From Verticillium longisporum (Eukaryota; Ascomycota; Sordariomycetes; Glomerellales; Plectosphaerellaceae): 64,000 nucleotides of DNA. The stretch is taken from the NCBI GenBank assembly GCA_019188255.1, contig JAETXT010000011.1:1550001-1614000 (forward strand), given 5' to 3'. Within the stretch, counting starts at the first letter, position 1, and every line of letters starts with the position of its first letter. The position numbers were made by a program, and so were the translations under genes. Under the pieces are notes generated by a model. It had not been told where the DNA came from. It worked only from the letters and a program-made list of their open reading frames with translations, and did no database searches. Shown here one piece after another: positions 1 to 11,704 of the stretch.

Positions 1-2
1 GC

Positions 3-980
3 GAAAGCGCCAATGGCAATGTGCTTCCTTCATCTGATCACCAGAGCAATATGGATCATCAGCCCGGCTCACATGCGAGTCGAACTACTCCTCTCAAGCC
101 TCGTCCCAGGGTCAGACTGCCAGGCCAGTACTTCGCGGATGTTGAAGACAAGACTGCCTCGGGCGACATTGAAGATGTGTCTGACGTGTTGGAATGCGAA
201 GATCGGTCTGCCTCTTGCGACCTTGAAAATCATTCAACTTGGTCTACCATCGCGGAACATACATCTCTACCTCCAGATCCAGAGTCAGTGGCCGAGGACG
301 ACATGTCTCAAGGCGAAGCTCCCGACAACCATTCTTCTGTTATATATCTAACGCCCAATCCACCATTCGTGGATGATGGCACCCGACCGCGCCCTCTGGT
401 TCGCTCCAGTTCTGCCGATTTTTCTTCCAACCTCGATTCTCAACCTCTTCTCACGAGACACTGTATTTCAGTGCCTTCGTCTCGTCATGCCGAAGAGGAA
501 ATACCCAAGGTTGAAGAATCGGATGAGACCGAGCCGGGTCTCGTCTCTCTAGACCACAACAAGCCCCTATCCCCCATTCAGCGCTCGCCTCCTCTCGACT
601 CTGACGGCACCTCTGCCGCACAGACTACTGATAGCATGGCCTTTTGTCTCTACAACTCATCGTCTGCGGATTGCACTTCAGACATGGACGAAGACCATCA
701 ACCAAAGACGGTGCGCGCAAGTACCGACCCGGAAATCCCACTCCCGTTAGCGCGCTCCTCCCCATCGGCGCCTACCTTCTCCTGGGTTGCGCAGACCACG
801 GACGACGAAGCTACCGCCAGCCTAGCCAAGGCGTCCATCACAAGTCGTACCTTGAACGATGAGGACTTTCCGGCCTTGCCTGCCGTTGGCAGCGTCAAAC
901 CCCAGAAGAAAGACAAGCCCTCCACGGCCAGCCGCGGCTCGTCTGAGAGTAAGGGGAAGAAGCGGTCCCATGCAAACTAA
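3..980 (+). CDS. C-terminal part of an unrecognised protein (5' end off the window)
   Basis: The frame is open from base 3 and ends at TAA 978-980, so about 325 residues of a longer protein are present and the start lies to the left. The visible part is rich in Ser, Pro, Asp and Glu, has no predicted membrane segment, and looks disordered. It ends in a basic tail of Lys, Arg and Ser preceded by an acidic-aromatic stretch (NDEDFPALPAV). Such FPALP-like short motifs occur in several RNA-associated eukaryotic proteins, but this is too little to assign a function. No intron is apparent. The product is best called hypothetical. Confidence 0.6.
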   Translation, partial: ESANGNVLPSSDHQSNMDHQPGSHASRTTPLKPRPRVRLPGQYFADVEDKTASGDIEDVSDVLECEDRSASCDLENHSTWSTIAEHTSLPPDPESVAEDDMSQGEAPDNHSSVIYLTPNPPFVDDGTRPRPLVRSSSADFSSNLDSQPLLTRHCISVPSSRHAEEEIPKVEESDETEPGLVSLDHNKPLSPIQRSPPLDSDGTSAAQTTDSMAFCLYNSSSADCTSDMDEDHQPKTVRASTDPEIPLPLARSSPSAPTFSWVAQTTDDEATASLAKASITSRTLNDEDFPALPAVGSVKPQKKDKPSTASRGSSESKGKKRSHAN

Positions 981-2998
981 TGCGTGGTTTTGACCTATAT
1001 ACATACGTTATCGGACTCTTAAGTAGTCCGTCTGGACCATCTACGACTGCTAGGCAGCGCAGGTATACGGTGCAAGTCAACAACACATACGAGAAACGAG
1101 TTTGACTTGGAACATGACATGGTACGTCGGGGATCAGCAGCAGCAATGGCACCATGGCTACCTATTGCCTAGGGCATGCCTGCTGGACAGAATCCGCTCT
1201 TCTCCCACGCAATGCTACATGCGGTGCTGACTTTTTTCAGATTTTCTTTGTTCTTGCTCTGATTTTGCAGTTACGGGGAGGCGGAAAAGGCTCAGTTTGA
1301 GTGAATGCTGCCTTCGGCTAGAATCTCTTGCAGGGTCACTCAAAATGTCTGGCTCGCTGGGAAGAAAGGGGGCGTTACTGGTAGGAGGTTTGGCTATACA
1401 GCCTTGGCAACGGTTTTATGGGACTCGTGCGCTCGCGAACTTTTGGTTTCTTTTAGCACAAGGCTATGGCTGCAAGCACGATGCCGGAATCAGTCCACAG
1501 CATGGATATCGGGACACACTCGTCACCAGCTGACGACGTAGGGGTTATTTGTACACGTGTCTTTGGGCATTAGCAGTCTCAACAGTTTATTTTGAAATTC
1601 CATTCTGTCCACGTCTTCCGCTGGCGTTGCCGCGACTTGCCGGGAGAGCTGGAGAGCCGCTGCCGGACAACCCCCAACATGTCCTAACCACATCCCTGCC
1701 CGGACTTGACCCAACGGGCCCGGCCGGCCCCTCTCCGCAGCCTGCATCTTCAAGATCGTCAAAACTCACACGCGATCACGCCCAACCTTCTTTTCGGCCT
1801 AATCCTTTCACGCCCCCCCTCCTTCACCCATGCACCGAATCCATCGTCTAGAAACTGACCCATCGCTCTGGGTCCCGTAGGGCTGTGCTGCCATGCTGCT
1901 GCGCCGCGGCCGGATCCTGGGGGGCGAGTCACCCCGGGACATCCCGTCGCAGAGGAGGTCAAGCCAATCCAAACCCCAATAATCCGGCCAACGACATTGT
2001 GTCTTCTATGGGCTGCTGTGATCCACACGAGCAGAGGAAGCCACATAGGTGGAAGGGAGTGAAGCGGTAAAAAGAAAAAGAGCAAGGCCCAATGGTAAAA
2101 AGGGGGTAAAGTAACGAGAACAACAATTGGTCGTGTCCAGAATTAAATCCCCTCCCCCAAAGCCGTCTCAAGCTGAGCCAACAAATGGCGATGGAAGCAG
2201 TGATTCGCCAGACCGAGAGGTGCGTTTGACGTACCAGGCAGAAACGTGGCGACCATCAAAGAGTTTTGGAATTTCCAAAAGAAACGACCACGGCATGCCT
2301 GGGATACATTGTCGCCCCCTCCTCTCTCCCTCTCCTCTCCTGAATTTACAAAGCCTCGCCTTCTGCACAGGGCAGAGTCCACGATTCCGACACGGCTGCA
2401 GTCGCGGGTGCAAGAGAGGAACAGGGGCCTCAGCGGCGTCGCGCAACGGCACGGGTTGCTGCAGACGAGGAAGCTGTAAGCAGCGTCACATGCGCTGGTG
2501 TGCGGCCATTTATCGACGAGAACAGCGCAATGCGCGTGGCCTTGCATTAGCCTGGAGAAGGCGGTAGGTAGATGGGCGGGGCGGAATGGTGTGCGCGGGT
2601 GTGCGCGATGAGGTTCATGTACAGGTACATTGCCATGGCAGATGTCGCTTGCAGGTCTTCGAATCGCGACGAGTCACCCGTCATAACTAAGAAGTGAGCT
2701 GTCGCTCCTGACGCAGGATGGCATCGTGGGGGGCGCTGGCGGACAGCGAATATGCGAGGGATGACTAACATCCATGACTGAGATATAAGGACGAAGCTGT
2801 GCCCGTTCGCGAGAATGGTGATCGGTATTATAGAACAAACAGACAGGGTATTTTTGTGTACGCTGAGCTGCCCATTGAAGCTCGCCGGCTTTTCCCATCA
2901 CCCGCTCTCTTACTGCAATCTCAAAAGGCCACGGCAGAAAAATGCGCAATACATACCCAGAACTAAACAGCTCTCTCCCAGAGAGACAAACCACCTCT
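981..2998. other. Intergenic, no supported gene
   Basis: About 2 kb between the left partial gene and the convergent minus-strand gene. Open frames up to about 146 codons occur on both strands and overlap one another, without recognisable domains or consistent third-position GC bias. Nothing else is supported. Confidence 0.5.
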
Positions 2999-5113
2999 TT
3001 ATCCCCCGAACGACTTCGCTGTCCCCAAACTTGCCCCTAAATCAGACATTATGGTAGACGCGTTGTTGCCCGACACGTTACTCCAATATTGAAGATGCAA
3101 CACGTCAGAAGTTGCCTCAGAACCGAGACGACCAGACAAACGCCATCGAGACTCCCAGATATCGTGCTTCACAGATATGTTGTCGGGTGGCTCGCTCGCC
3201 GTGCCTCTGATTTGAGAAGAACGGGCTGACCCGCGTAGCCGGAATCTATCCTTCGCGTCATGCGATGAGATGGGCGATGAGGTGGTGATCGAAGAGGTTA
3301 AGGCAAAGTGAGAAATTGCTTCCACAGATCGGATCGCTGCACCGTCTTTCCACCACTGGAGTAGAACATCCAGCTCCCAGCGCTGTGTGTCTACAATCTG
3401 GAGGTGTGTGCTTTTCGTAAAGACACCGGCGAGAATCTCCACCTGGAGCGGTGAGATGCGGAGATACTGAAGAAGCCAGCGATTGATAAAGTCGGTCTTG
3501 TTCATCTCCTTCGTGTCACGAAGCAAGTGGGATATTCCGTACTCCTTGAGTGCAGCACGCATTTGATCTCCCCTGTCAACATGATTGAGGGGCAACTTGG
3601 CAGCCCGCCTCAAGTTGGATGATACAGTCAAAGGCTCAGGCTGAAGGAGATGGTGAGGCTGAGACAGTAGCCTGGGATAACGACGGTGGAATAAGGTCTC
3701 CTCCGTGTCGGATGTAGAATCATCAAGGACAATTTCTTCGTCTGTCCGTAGACCAAGCGCAAAAGCTATATGGTAAGGTAGAGCCTCATAAGGCGCTGCT
3801 TCCGTCATGCAACGTTTGTAAAGCTCGTTCACTTGGGTGGTTGCCTCTTTTAGACGTGCCAGCTTCACTTGTTCGTCCGCTCGAAAGTTGTCCAGGAGTT
3901 CGAGTTCTTTGGCACTGACCGTGCGCTTCGTGCGCTCCTTCAGACCCAACTCGTACGTGAGCTCTTGCTGAGCCAGGTGTATGTCGTCCACTTCTTCTTG
4001 GGCAACATTGATCTCGCCAATCGCATCCGATAGATCAGCCCAGAGTGGATGAAGCTCGACTGAAGGGCGATCCGGCAAAATGCCCATCAACGTGTGGCGC
4101 ATACCCACTGAGTCTTGGGCTTCAGCTTTTGCCTGCGAATGATGTCCCCTTGTGTGGTCAGTTGTGATATCAGCTGTAGTCAGCGTTCTGAAAAAGCGAA
4201 TCTCGATCCGGTTTTTCTCTTCCTCCAGCTGATCTAAAGCCACCTCGAGGCCCTCATACTCGGTTTCCTTGGTGTGATAGTCCGTCCGGAGAAGTTGCAT
4301 TGCCTGGAAGCGAGTCTGAAGTGATGTAGGTGAGGCAGCAAGTTCGCCCCGCTGACTGCTGGCAATCAGTCGACGGGCAAGGCCCATGAATGCATTATCA
4401 GCCTCATCTTTGCGTCGACGAAGGTCTCTCAACTGTTTCCTGTTTCGAGCCATTGCCACTCGCGACCGCTCGGCTTGCTGTCGCTTCCCTTTCAACAGCA
4501 TCCACAATCCTTGTACTTCAATGTTAGAGTAGTGCTCATGATTCGCCTCAGATTCAGCTGTGTGAACGCTTTGTGGTGCGTCTTTCTGTGTGTAACGTGC
4601 CATGTGATGGCGTATCTTGGCTGTGATATCTTCCCTTCTCCGCATGATGGCTGCGGGCGTTCCCGCGGTTGGCGGCAGTGGTGGGAAGGCAAGGTCGTGG
4701 AGGCTTTCGCGTTCCGTCGAGTCGGTATCGGTGAGATCGTCGTGCTCTTCGGAATACTCTAACGGCGAGGAAAGGGAGGGCGTCACCACTGCGGACAGGG
4801 AAGAACGACGAGCGCTAGGTTCATGCAGCCCATCGTGCTGGTCTGACTGCCGGGACGGGGGGGCCAGCTGTCCAGCTGGCGGGCCACGGCGTCTACTATC
4901 GAGGGTTGGCTCCTTTCGGCGTTGCGAGGTAGGTATCGCGGATCGAGAAGAGGAAACGCCTTGTAGATTTGCCTTTGAGTTGGGCAAATCATTGTTTGCC
5001 TGTTGGCTTGGTCGAGAAGGTGGAGGTGGTGGAGGAGGCGGCGGTAGAGGCGGCGGTGACAACGGCGACGCCGTGGGTGGACGATGGGAAAACGCCAGAG
5101 TCCCGGGCTGCAT
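2999..5113 (-). CDS. Proline-rich, coiled-coil fungal protein of unknown function
   Basis: A single open frame of 704 codons starting at ATG 5113. The in-frame TAG at 5177-5179 lies upstream without another ATG, so this start is preferred. Residues about 17-35 are almost pure proline, followed by a Ser/Pro/Arg-rich low-complexity region to about residue 140. Residues about 195-330 are charged and heptad-like, with many Glu, Lys, Arg and Leu, which suggests long coiled coils. A second charged segment lies at about 375-440, followed by a more globular C-terminal part (about 520-620). No catalytic motif or membrane segment is visible. A scaffold or cytoskeleton-associated role is only an inference from the layout. 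I do not recognise the family. Confidence 0.7.
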   Translation of the reverse strand: MQPGTLAFSHRPPTASPLSPPPLPPPPPPPPPSRPSQQANNDLPNSKANLQGVSSSRSAIPTSQRRKEPTLDSRRRGPPAGQLAPPSRQSDQHDGLHEPSARRSSLSAVVTPSLSSPLEYSEEHDDLTDTDSTERESLHDLAFPPLPPTAGTPAAIMRRREDITAKIRHHMARYTQKDAPQSVHTAESEANHEHYSNIEVQGLWMLLKGKRQQAERSRVAMARNRKQLRDLRRRKDEADNAFMGLARRLIASSQRGELAASPTSLQTRFQAMQLLRTDYHTKETEYEGLEVALDQLEEEKNRIEIRFFRTLTTADITTDHTRGHHSQAKAEAQDSVGMRHTLMGILPDRPSVELHPLWADLSDAIGEINVAQEEVDDIHLAQQELTYELGLKERTKRTVSAKELELLDNFRADEQVKLARLKEATTQVNELYKRCMTEAAPYEALPYHIAFALGLRTDEEIVLDDSTSDTEETLFHRRYPRLLSQPHHLLQPEPLTVSSNLRRAAKLPLNHVDRGDQMRAALKEYGISHLLRDTKEMNKTDFINRWLLQYLRISPLQVEILAGVFTKSTHLQIVDTQRWELDVLLQWWKDGAAIRSVEAISHFALTSSITTSSPISSHDAKDRFRLRGSARSSQIRGTASEPPDNISVKHDIWESRWRLSGRLGSEATSDVLHLQYWSNVSGNNASTIMSDLGASLGTAKSFGG

Positions 5114-6042
5114 ACCGTCGGTGGCCTGTAGTTCTGTTGCCGATGTGGGCAGGGGAGCCGCGTTCGAAGATCGCGACTAGCCATCAGTTGGCCAAGCCGT
5201 TGTTGTGTCGAGTCGCGACTTTTGCGAAAAAGCAGGGGCGAGAATCGATGTCTGGACGCGTTGGGCAAGGAACGGGGGGCTAGGAAAGCAATAGCCTGTT
5301 CGGCACGTGGTTGCCATCTAGCGATGGTGCAAGTGCGATAACGACCTATGTCGTGTATGCGTTGCGCAGAGCTGGCATGCTGGCACGACTGGTTGGATAG
5401 TCAGTCATTCAAAAAGATTGAACACAACGTAGAGTATGTGTAGGAGAGACAAATGGGAGAGGCGAGAGCCTGGGAGTGAGGCAAACATCTCCCTCGGTGA
5501 AGGCGCCAGATCAGGTCGGAGGTTCGAGAGGTGCGTGGCACTTCAGGCTGAGGGACTGACTTGGCCCTTGTTGATTCAGTAATCAGCGGAACACGGACAG
5601 GAGATGGCTCTGTCGGTAGGTAGGCAATGGAAGGTGTGCGGCTAGAACTTGGGTGCCAAGGACGGCGGGTGAGGAAATTACAGGATAGGAGGCTCCGTCC
5701 CGTCCTTCGCGTCCAAGGCGCCCCCAATCTGGCGGACGGAGCACCAGATCAACAAGGCCACATCATGTTGGACCGGTTGCCATGCGTGCATTATCATCAT
5801 GCAGAGGGCAACTCATCAGAGTGCGACGGCCTTTCGAGCAAAGCCCCACGTTTCTCTCTGCCATCGGCAGGAAGCAGCGTCGGGAGCTAGGTTGAGCCAA
5901 GGGCCCCAAGCTAGGGAAGTCGCGAGCGCTAGCGATGCGCTTCCCGCATGCCGTCTACCCTAAGGTAAGGTACTGTACATGTAAGGTAAGGTAGGGGGCA
6001 CTACAGGGGGCGAGGCCTGAGGGGGCCCACTTCCCGATAAGG
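5114..6042. other. Intergenic up to the TIR element
   Basis: Likely promoter of the minus-strand gene. Near 5958-5992 there is a cluster of GGTAAGGT/GTAC-type short repeats directly before the AT-rich element. Open frames on both strands have no recognisable product. Confidence 0.4.
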
Positions 6043-6044
6043 TA

Positions 6045-6078
6045 TAGTAGGGCGATAAAAGAAACGACGGAAATTCCC
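6045..6078 (+). repeat. Left terminal inverted repeat of the TIR element
   Basis: Starts TAGTAGGGCGATAAAAGAAA and matches the reverse complement of 8852-8884 along its whole length except for one extra A near its inner end. The preceding TA (6043-6044) is the presumed target duplication. Confidence 0.9.
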
Positions 6079-6982
6079 TTAACTGCCCTACGCCGTTACC
6101 TCTATATACTACCCTAATATAGAATGCCTCGCTAATACCTAGAATTAAGGGCTAGAAGTCTAAAAAAGCACTAATCGCTTTATAAAAGAATGCGCTTTTT
6201 AACTATATATCGTAATAGCCTATTAGCCCCCGAAGTCGCCTATATCGAGGGCATAAATGCCGATATTATATATAGGGTCGACTAGCGATATTAGTACTAA
6301 GTTAATACTTACTTTTTACCTTATTCTAAGCGCTTAATTAAGCTTTCTAATAATAATAAAAGTATATTAATAAGTATAATAGAAAGTAATCCTATTATAT
6401 TAAACTAGGAGTTAATCGATTTAATTAATAAATAAATAGTATAATATATTATTAAATAATAATTAAAGAATATTAATTTTATATATTATAAGGCCTTATA
6501 TTACTTAAAACTTATACTAGAATATATTATAAAATATCTTTTTCTTTATAATATATACTTTAAATATCTAGCTTTATAGTATAAGTATTAACGATTCTCT
6601 AATAAATATATTATTAAATAAAGAATAAATAAAAGATTAAAATAAGTATTTATCCTAGATAGTAAAAATACTTCTTATATTAAAACTATTATAATTTTAT
6701 TAATTTTAATAATAAATAAATATAAATAAACTTAATAAAGAATATATTAATATATATTAAAAGTATATTAAGTTTTTATAAATATTATAGGCTTACTTTA
6801 GCTATAGGACTTAATCTATATTAATACTTCTATATAGTAACCCTATATCTTATTAAAGAAATATTATATTTTATATATATTTTAAATACTTCTAGGAATA
6901 TCTATAGAAGATAGGGTCTTATTACCCTTTTAATAGTTAAAGTAAAAGCTAAACTATCTTAATATCTATATTATTAGTATTA

Positions 6983-7539
6983 GTCTAGGTTCTAGGTAAC
7001 GATTGAAGGTAATATTATCTTAATAGATAAAGGGATTATAGAGAGATAAATTAATAAAAGAGTATAAGAGGAAGGGAGAGATAGAAGTTATTATATCTCG
7101 ACAGGGAAGCGTTGGAGGAAGGAATGGATTAAAGATCTTACTAGCCCTGATTTTTAGCTATAAAATAGTATATTTTCCAATAGGAATAGAGGTAGGCGTT
7201 TTCCGATTAAGTTAATATAAGTACTTAGATTAACCTTAAGGGAAGTAAGGCCTATCTAGAAGAGTATCTATTTATAATAATTAAGAGTATTAAAATTAGG
7301 TAGGAATTATTATATAATAGGAAATAATGATTTTATTTAAAAATAAAGATATATTATTATTATAAAAACCCTAAAAAGTAGATCGGGGGAATTACTCGAT
7401 ATTTAATAGATTAACCCTTAGGGACTAAGTATAGATAAGGTATATAAGCTATTTCTAGATCTATAGGGAAATAGAGTCGGTTCTATTCTAGCTTATTAAT
7501 TAAGCTAATAAGAGATAAAAGAAGTTAAATAGTTATTAT
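6983..7539 (+). repeat. Left arm of a ~560-bp internal inverted repeat
   Basis: Runs from TCTAGGTTCTAGGTAAC to AAGAAGTTAAATAGTTATTA. It matches the reverse complement of 7676-8237 over its length, with mostly transition differences. A further 75-bp piece just outside it (about 6905-6980) recurs inverted at about 7603-7675, in the spacer between the arms. Confidence 0.8.
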
Positions 7540-7675
7540 TATTTAATAGTTCTATAGAATTATATAAAAATTATACTATTATATAGCTCCGCTTTTTCTC
7601 TTTCTAATAATATAGATATCGATATAGTTTAGCTTTTATTTTAACTATTAGAAGGGTTATAAGATCCTATCTCCT

Positions 7676-8480
7676 ATAATAACTATTTAACTTCTCTTAT
7701 CTTTTATTAGCTTAGCTTATAAGTTAGAATAGAACCGACTCTACTTCCCTATAGATCTAGAAGTAATTTATATACTTTATCTATACCTAGCCTCTAAGGG
7801 TTAATCTATTAGATATAGAGTAATTCCCCTATTCTAATTTTTAGGTTTTTATAATAATAATATATCTTTATTTTTAAAATAAAATTATTACTTTCTATTT
7901 AATAGTATTCCCTATCTAATTCTAATGCCCTTAATTATTATAAATAAATACTCTTCGAGATAGGCCTTACTTCCCTTAAGGTTAATCTAAGTACTTACTT
8001 GAATTTAACTTGAAAAATACTTACCTCTATTCTTATCGAAAAATGTACTATTCTATAGCTAAAAATTAGGGCTATTAAGATCTTTAATCTATTCCTTCCT
8101 CCGATGCTTCCTTCTTAAGATATGTCGACTTCTATATCTCCCTTTCTCTTATATTCCTTTATTAATTTATCTCTTAATAATCCCTTTATCTATTAAGATA
8201 ATATTACCTTTAGTTATTACCTAGAACTTAGATTAATACTTACTTTATATTACCTTGAAAATGCCTATTTCTATTCTTATTAATAAATATATTATTATAA
8301 AGCTAAAATTTTAAGCTATTAAGATCTTCGATCCGCTCCTTCCTCTAATATCTTCTTCTCGAGATATATTTACTTTTATATCTCTTATCCTCTTATATTC
8401 CTTTATTTATTTATCTTTTAATAATCCTTTTATCTATTAAGATAATATTATCTTTAATTATTACCTAGAACTTAGAATAA
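7676..8480 (-). repeat. Right arm of the internal inverted repeat plus a tandem third copy of its distal half
   Basis: 7676-8237 is the inverted partner of 6983-7539. Immediately after it, 8238-8480 repeats about 245 bp of the distal half (7985-8237) head to tail, ending in the same CCTAGAACTTAGA motif. The distal half is therefore present three times, once inverted and twice direct. All copies are AT-rich and differ mainly by C/T and G/A changes. Confidence 0.75.
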
Positions 8481-8851
8481 TAGCTTTAACTTTAATTCTA
8501 TAGAAAACCTATAATCTCTATTTAAAGAATAGATTATTAAGAGGGACCTTTTATTAATAATAGCTAAATCTAATAAAGCTTTAATATAAAGGCTTATATA
8601 TATAATAATAGAAGTATAGTTAGATTTTAATAAGATATTAATAGATAGCTTTATTAACTTAGTATATAGACGTTTCTAGGCCTATATCGATATATAAAAT
8701 TAATATACGAAATATTAAAATATTAATATATTCTTTATTTAATTCTCTTTTATTGAATCTATATATCTATATTATTAGGGCAGTATTATAATTATTATAG
8801 AGTCCTAAGATAGGTAGTTATATAGATAGAATACCTAAAATATCTAAAAAT

Positions 8852-8884
8852 GGGAATTCCGTCGTTTCTTTTATCGCCCTACTA
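8852..8884 (-). repeat. Right terminal inverted repeat of the TIR element
   Basis: Reverse complement of the left terminal repeat, reading GGGAATTCCGTCGTTTCTTT at its inner side. It is followed by TA at 8885-8886. Confidence 0.9.
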
Positions 8885-8886
8885 TA

Positions 8887-10149
8887 GCTATACCTCATGG
8901 CGGCACGATGATAAGACGACGCTGAGAATTCGGGAGAGGCAAGGAAAGTGCATTCACAACCCACGGGTGGCGCACCTGCCGTCTCTGCGCTCCATTCAAC
9001 TGGAAGGGACACACGCATACCGGAAGGCAAGTACCTTAGGTACCTAGGTAGGTAAGGTGAGGTAGGTAGGTAGAACAATGTGACAGCCTGCCCCGCCACT
9101 GTCTGTCCTCTTTACCCGTTGCTACCACTTTCAACTGTGAATTGTGTGTCCCACGTCGTGCCCCCCTCATCCCACCTTCCCCATCTCACTCTCCCGCATG
9201 GTACAGGCTCTTCGAGCTGAACCCATGTACAGATACGTCTGCCTCGCAACCCACACGCTCCAACTCACCAACCAACCCCCAGCGAAGCAGCCCACCAGCG
9301 AGGCAGGCCGCCGTGACGAATTTGGGCAGCGACACATGTCGGCTTTCAAACAGCCCTCACGACGACGGACACAAGACGACGCAGCTGAAGCCATATGCAC
9401 CCCTCGTCTGTCTGTGTAGGCTCCAATGGCATATGAACAGCACTGTGCTTCAAGAAGCCGTGTGTTCCTCTCCGTTCATGACCGATCGTTTGACGATCTG
9501 GCCCGCGGCGGTTCATTCGGTATACCCGGACCGATCCACAGCATGTTGTCTTTGAGCCAAATACTGGTGCATGGGTCAGCATGGAGTCATCCTGACAGGA
9601 CAACCCGTCTACTCTCTTTCGCACCCCCTTGCGTCCCGATCGAGTCGGGTCTAGTCGAGCCTCCATCTTCCAGGCCATCACTCATGTCGACGAGTGCAGT
9701 CTGCCCAGTCCCTATAGCATGTCGTCCCACCCCCCCTCGAATTAGTCCGACAGCATGCATATCGGTCCAGTCTACCTGTCAAAGGTCCTTCTAACCGTCA
9801 CGGGTTATGCTACAGCGCATACTCCAACAATACCCGAGCCCACCGCCGTCAACCCAAAGGAACAAGTTGGATGCTCAAGGCCCAAGGCCCGACGTCCCTC
9901 GCCTTATCTACCTTGTCGTGCGCTACCTTGTTTTACTCGGCAGGCTGCGACCACATGACCAGAACCTCGTTTGGCAACTTTCTTTTTCCACATTGACTGG
10001 CGTTAGCCTTGAATATTCGTCCTTTTGCTTCCAAACCTCCCCGATCGTCGGGACACGCCACATGCCCCAGCCAGCTGTGGTGCTGGTTCTGTGCAGACTT
10101 GCTCTGACATACGACAACCCACTGGTGACTTGATGCAGCACTTCTCGCC
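8887..10149. other. Intergenic; promoter side of the DUF6590 gene
   Basis: GC content returns to normal immediately outside the TIR element. Bases about 9028-9075 hold a run of GGTACCTAGGTAGGTAAGG-type short repeats, like those on the other side of the element. Overlapping open frames on both strands show no domain. Confidence 0.4.
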
Positions 10150-11704
10150 ATGCCCAAACATAGATCTGATAAACACAAGCCACGGAATGAGTGGAGCGAC
10201 TGGCTCTGGTCCGAGGAACATGGACTCTACTACCATGGACGGCAGCGATCAAATGGTACGAATCAATGATTCATTCTTCCCTCTAGACTCCCCCGGCGAG
10301 CGACAGGCTTACAAGTACCCAGGCGAGTGGTTGTATGAAGACCAGAATGGCCAGCCCTTGGCTGGTGCCGCCACAGAAGACCCTGCAACTCCACGACAAG
10401 ACCTGGACGACTTGGTACAGGGTTTCAGTAAATTGTCCACCACTGCCGGAGACGACTACGAAGCTGATGACGACCTCGACGAAGCCTCTACTCAACGTTG
10501 GTTAACCCACCTGTCATTGTCATGAACCCTCCCGATCTAATGCATTCTTGGTCGCAGAGCCAGAATACCAATACACCACTGCAACCCACGACGCTAACGG
10601 TACCCGTCGTCGTCGTCGTCAGCACAAGGGCAAGGACAAGCACGTTTCCTACGAAGACGTATTGGAGCAGGAACAGGCCCCCGGACCGAACGGTGGAAGC
10701 GCTCATGAACAGAAACCCGACCCTGAGGGCAACCCAATGTCCGGATATGGTGCGCTCGACATATCCAACGACCCCGAAATGGCGCGACTGCTGGAAGAAA
10801 ACCCCGAATTAGCAGCGCTTTATGCCCAGGAAGGGGCCTCCTCCAGCCACGGAGCGTATGGTAGGTACCTTGTTGGCGCTAATGAAACATGACGATGCTG
10901 ACCGGATCAGCACCTCTCGGTCCACTGGATCATCTGGCCGCCCAACAGGATGAGCGTCCTCACATTTCAGGCGATGGTCAGGTCGGCGACAGAGAGGTCC
11001 TGGACAAACGTAGGCTACTCGAAGCTTTGTTCAGAACCTAAACTGACTTCTTGCTCAGGTTACAAGGTTCACAAGTCTAAACACTTTCAGGTTGGCGAGG
11101 TAGGACACAACAACGCAGTCATCAACACGCGGAAAACCACTAACGTCTAATCAGGTGTTCAAAGTGCTATGGCCAGAGCCTATGGGAGGCATGCCAGGCA
11201 CACATACAATTTCTGACATAGGCACGCTCAGAGATCCATACGGCGGACTGGTACATGTCGGTTTTCGAAGATTCATCGTGATAGCGACGGATGAGGGTCA
11301 CAGCACTTGTGTGTACGTTGCTCTTTCTCTTTGGACCATGTGTTGTTTCCTGCTGATCCTGAAATAGACCCATCCTCACATACGGGGGCCAAGGCTGTAA
11401 GAAAAGAGGTCTCAAGCCCCGGCACCATGGAATCATTTTCACATCGGCAGAACCCATTATGCTTGAAGGCGAACCAGAGCTCGGTGCGCCTCCGGCAAGA
11501 ATGGAGGCTGTGACACGGGGCGAGAAGCTCACGAACTCTTCCCGTGCCAATTACTCTAAGATGATGACTATTGAACACAACGTCAAAGTGATGTTCATTG
11601 GACGAATCGGAGCTGACTATTCAGTTGTCTTTAATGCCGTCAATGACTGCTGGGAGAACAAGGCTCGCTACAGGCAGGCCAACGATGATGGGCCGGCAAT
11701 GTGA
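10150..11704 (+). CDS. DUF6590 family protein (seven exons)
   Basis: Exons by splice signals: 10150-10255, 10323-10496, 10558-10860, 10911-11009, 11059-11099, 11155-11312 and 11368-11704, which join in frame to 405 codons. Introns are 49-67 nt with GTNNGN donors and CTAAC/CTGAC-like branch points. The N-terminus (WSDWLWSEEHGLYYH, then NGEWLYED) is the usual start of this fungal family. The middle is Gln/Arg/Glu-rich and disordered. The C-terminal domain (about residues 235-390) shows VFKVLWPEP, a block around ILTYGGQGCKK, and SRANYSKMMTIEHNVKVMFIGRI, all hallmarks of DUF6590. The biochemical role of the domain is unknown. Exon 5 is only 41 nt. The first acceptor could alternatively be at 10286, but that intron would be only 31 nt. 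Confidence 0.85.

Larger units (their letters stand above)
6045..8884. mobile_element. RIP-degraded TIR DNA transposon flanked by TA
   Basis: The block 6045-8884 is sharply AT-rich compared with both flanks. Its ends are near-perfect inverted repeats: 34 bp at 6045-6078 and 33 bp at 8852-8884, differing by one base in an A run. A TA dinucleotide precedes the left end (6043-6044) and follows the right end (8885-8886), as expected for a TA target-site duplication of the Tc1/mariner/pogo type. Known biology: RIP converts C to T in repeated DNA and yields such TA-rich relics. No open reading frame for a transposase survives. The interior contains a large inverted duplication and a tandem repeat, annotated separately. 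The superfamily is inferred from the TA duplication only. Confidence 0.85.

Noticed and set aside
10256..10286. 31-nt intron in the DUF6590 gene
   Set aside because: Shorter than any other intron here; the acceptor at 10322 keeps the frame and yields the expected NGEWLYED sequence.
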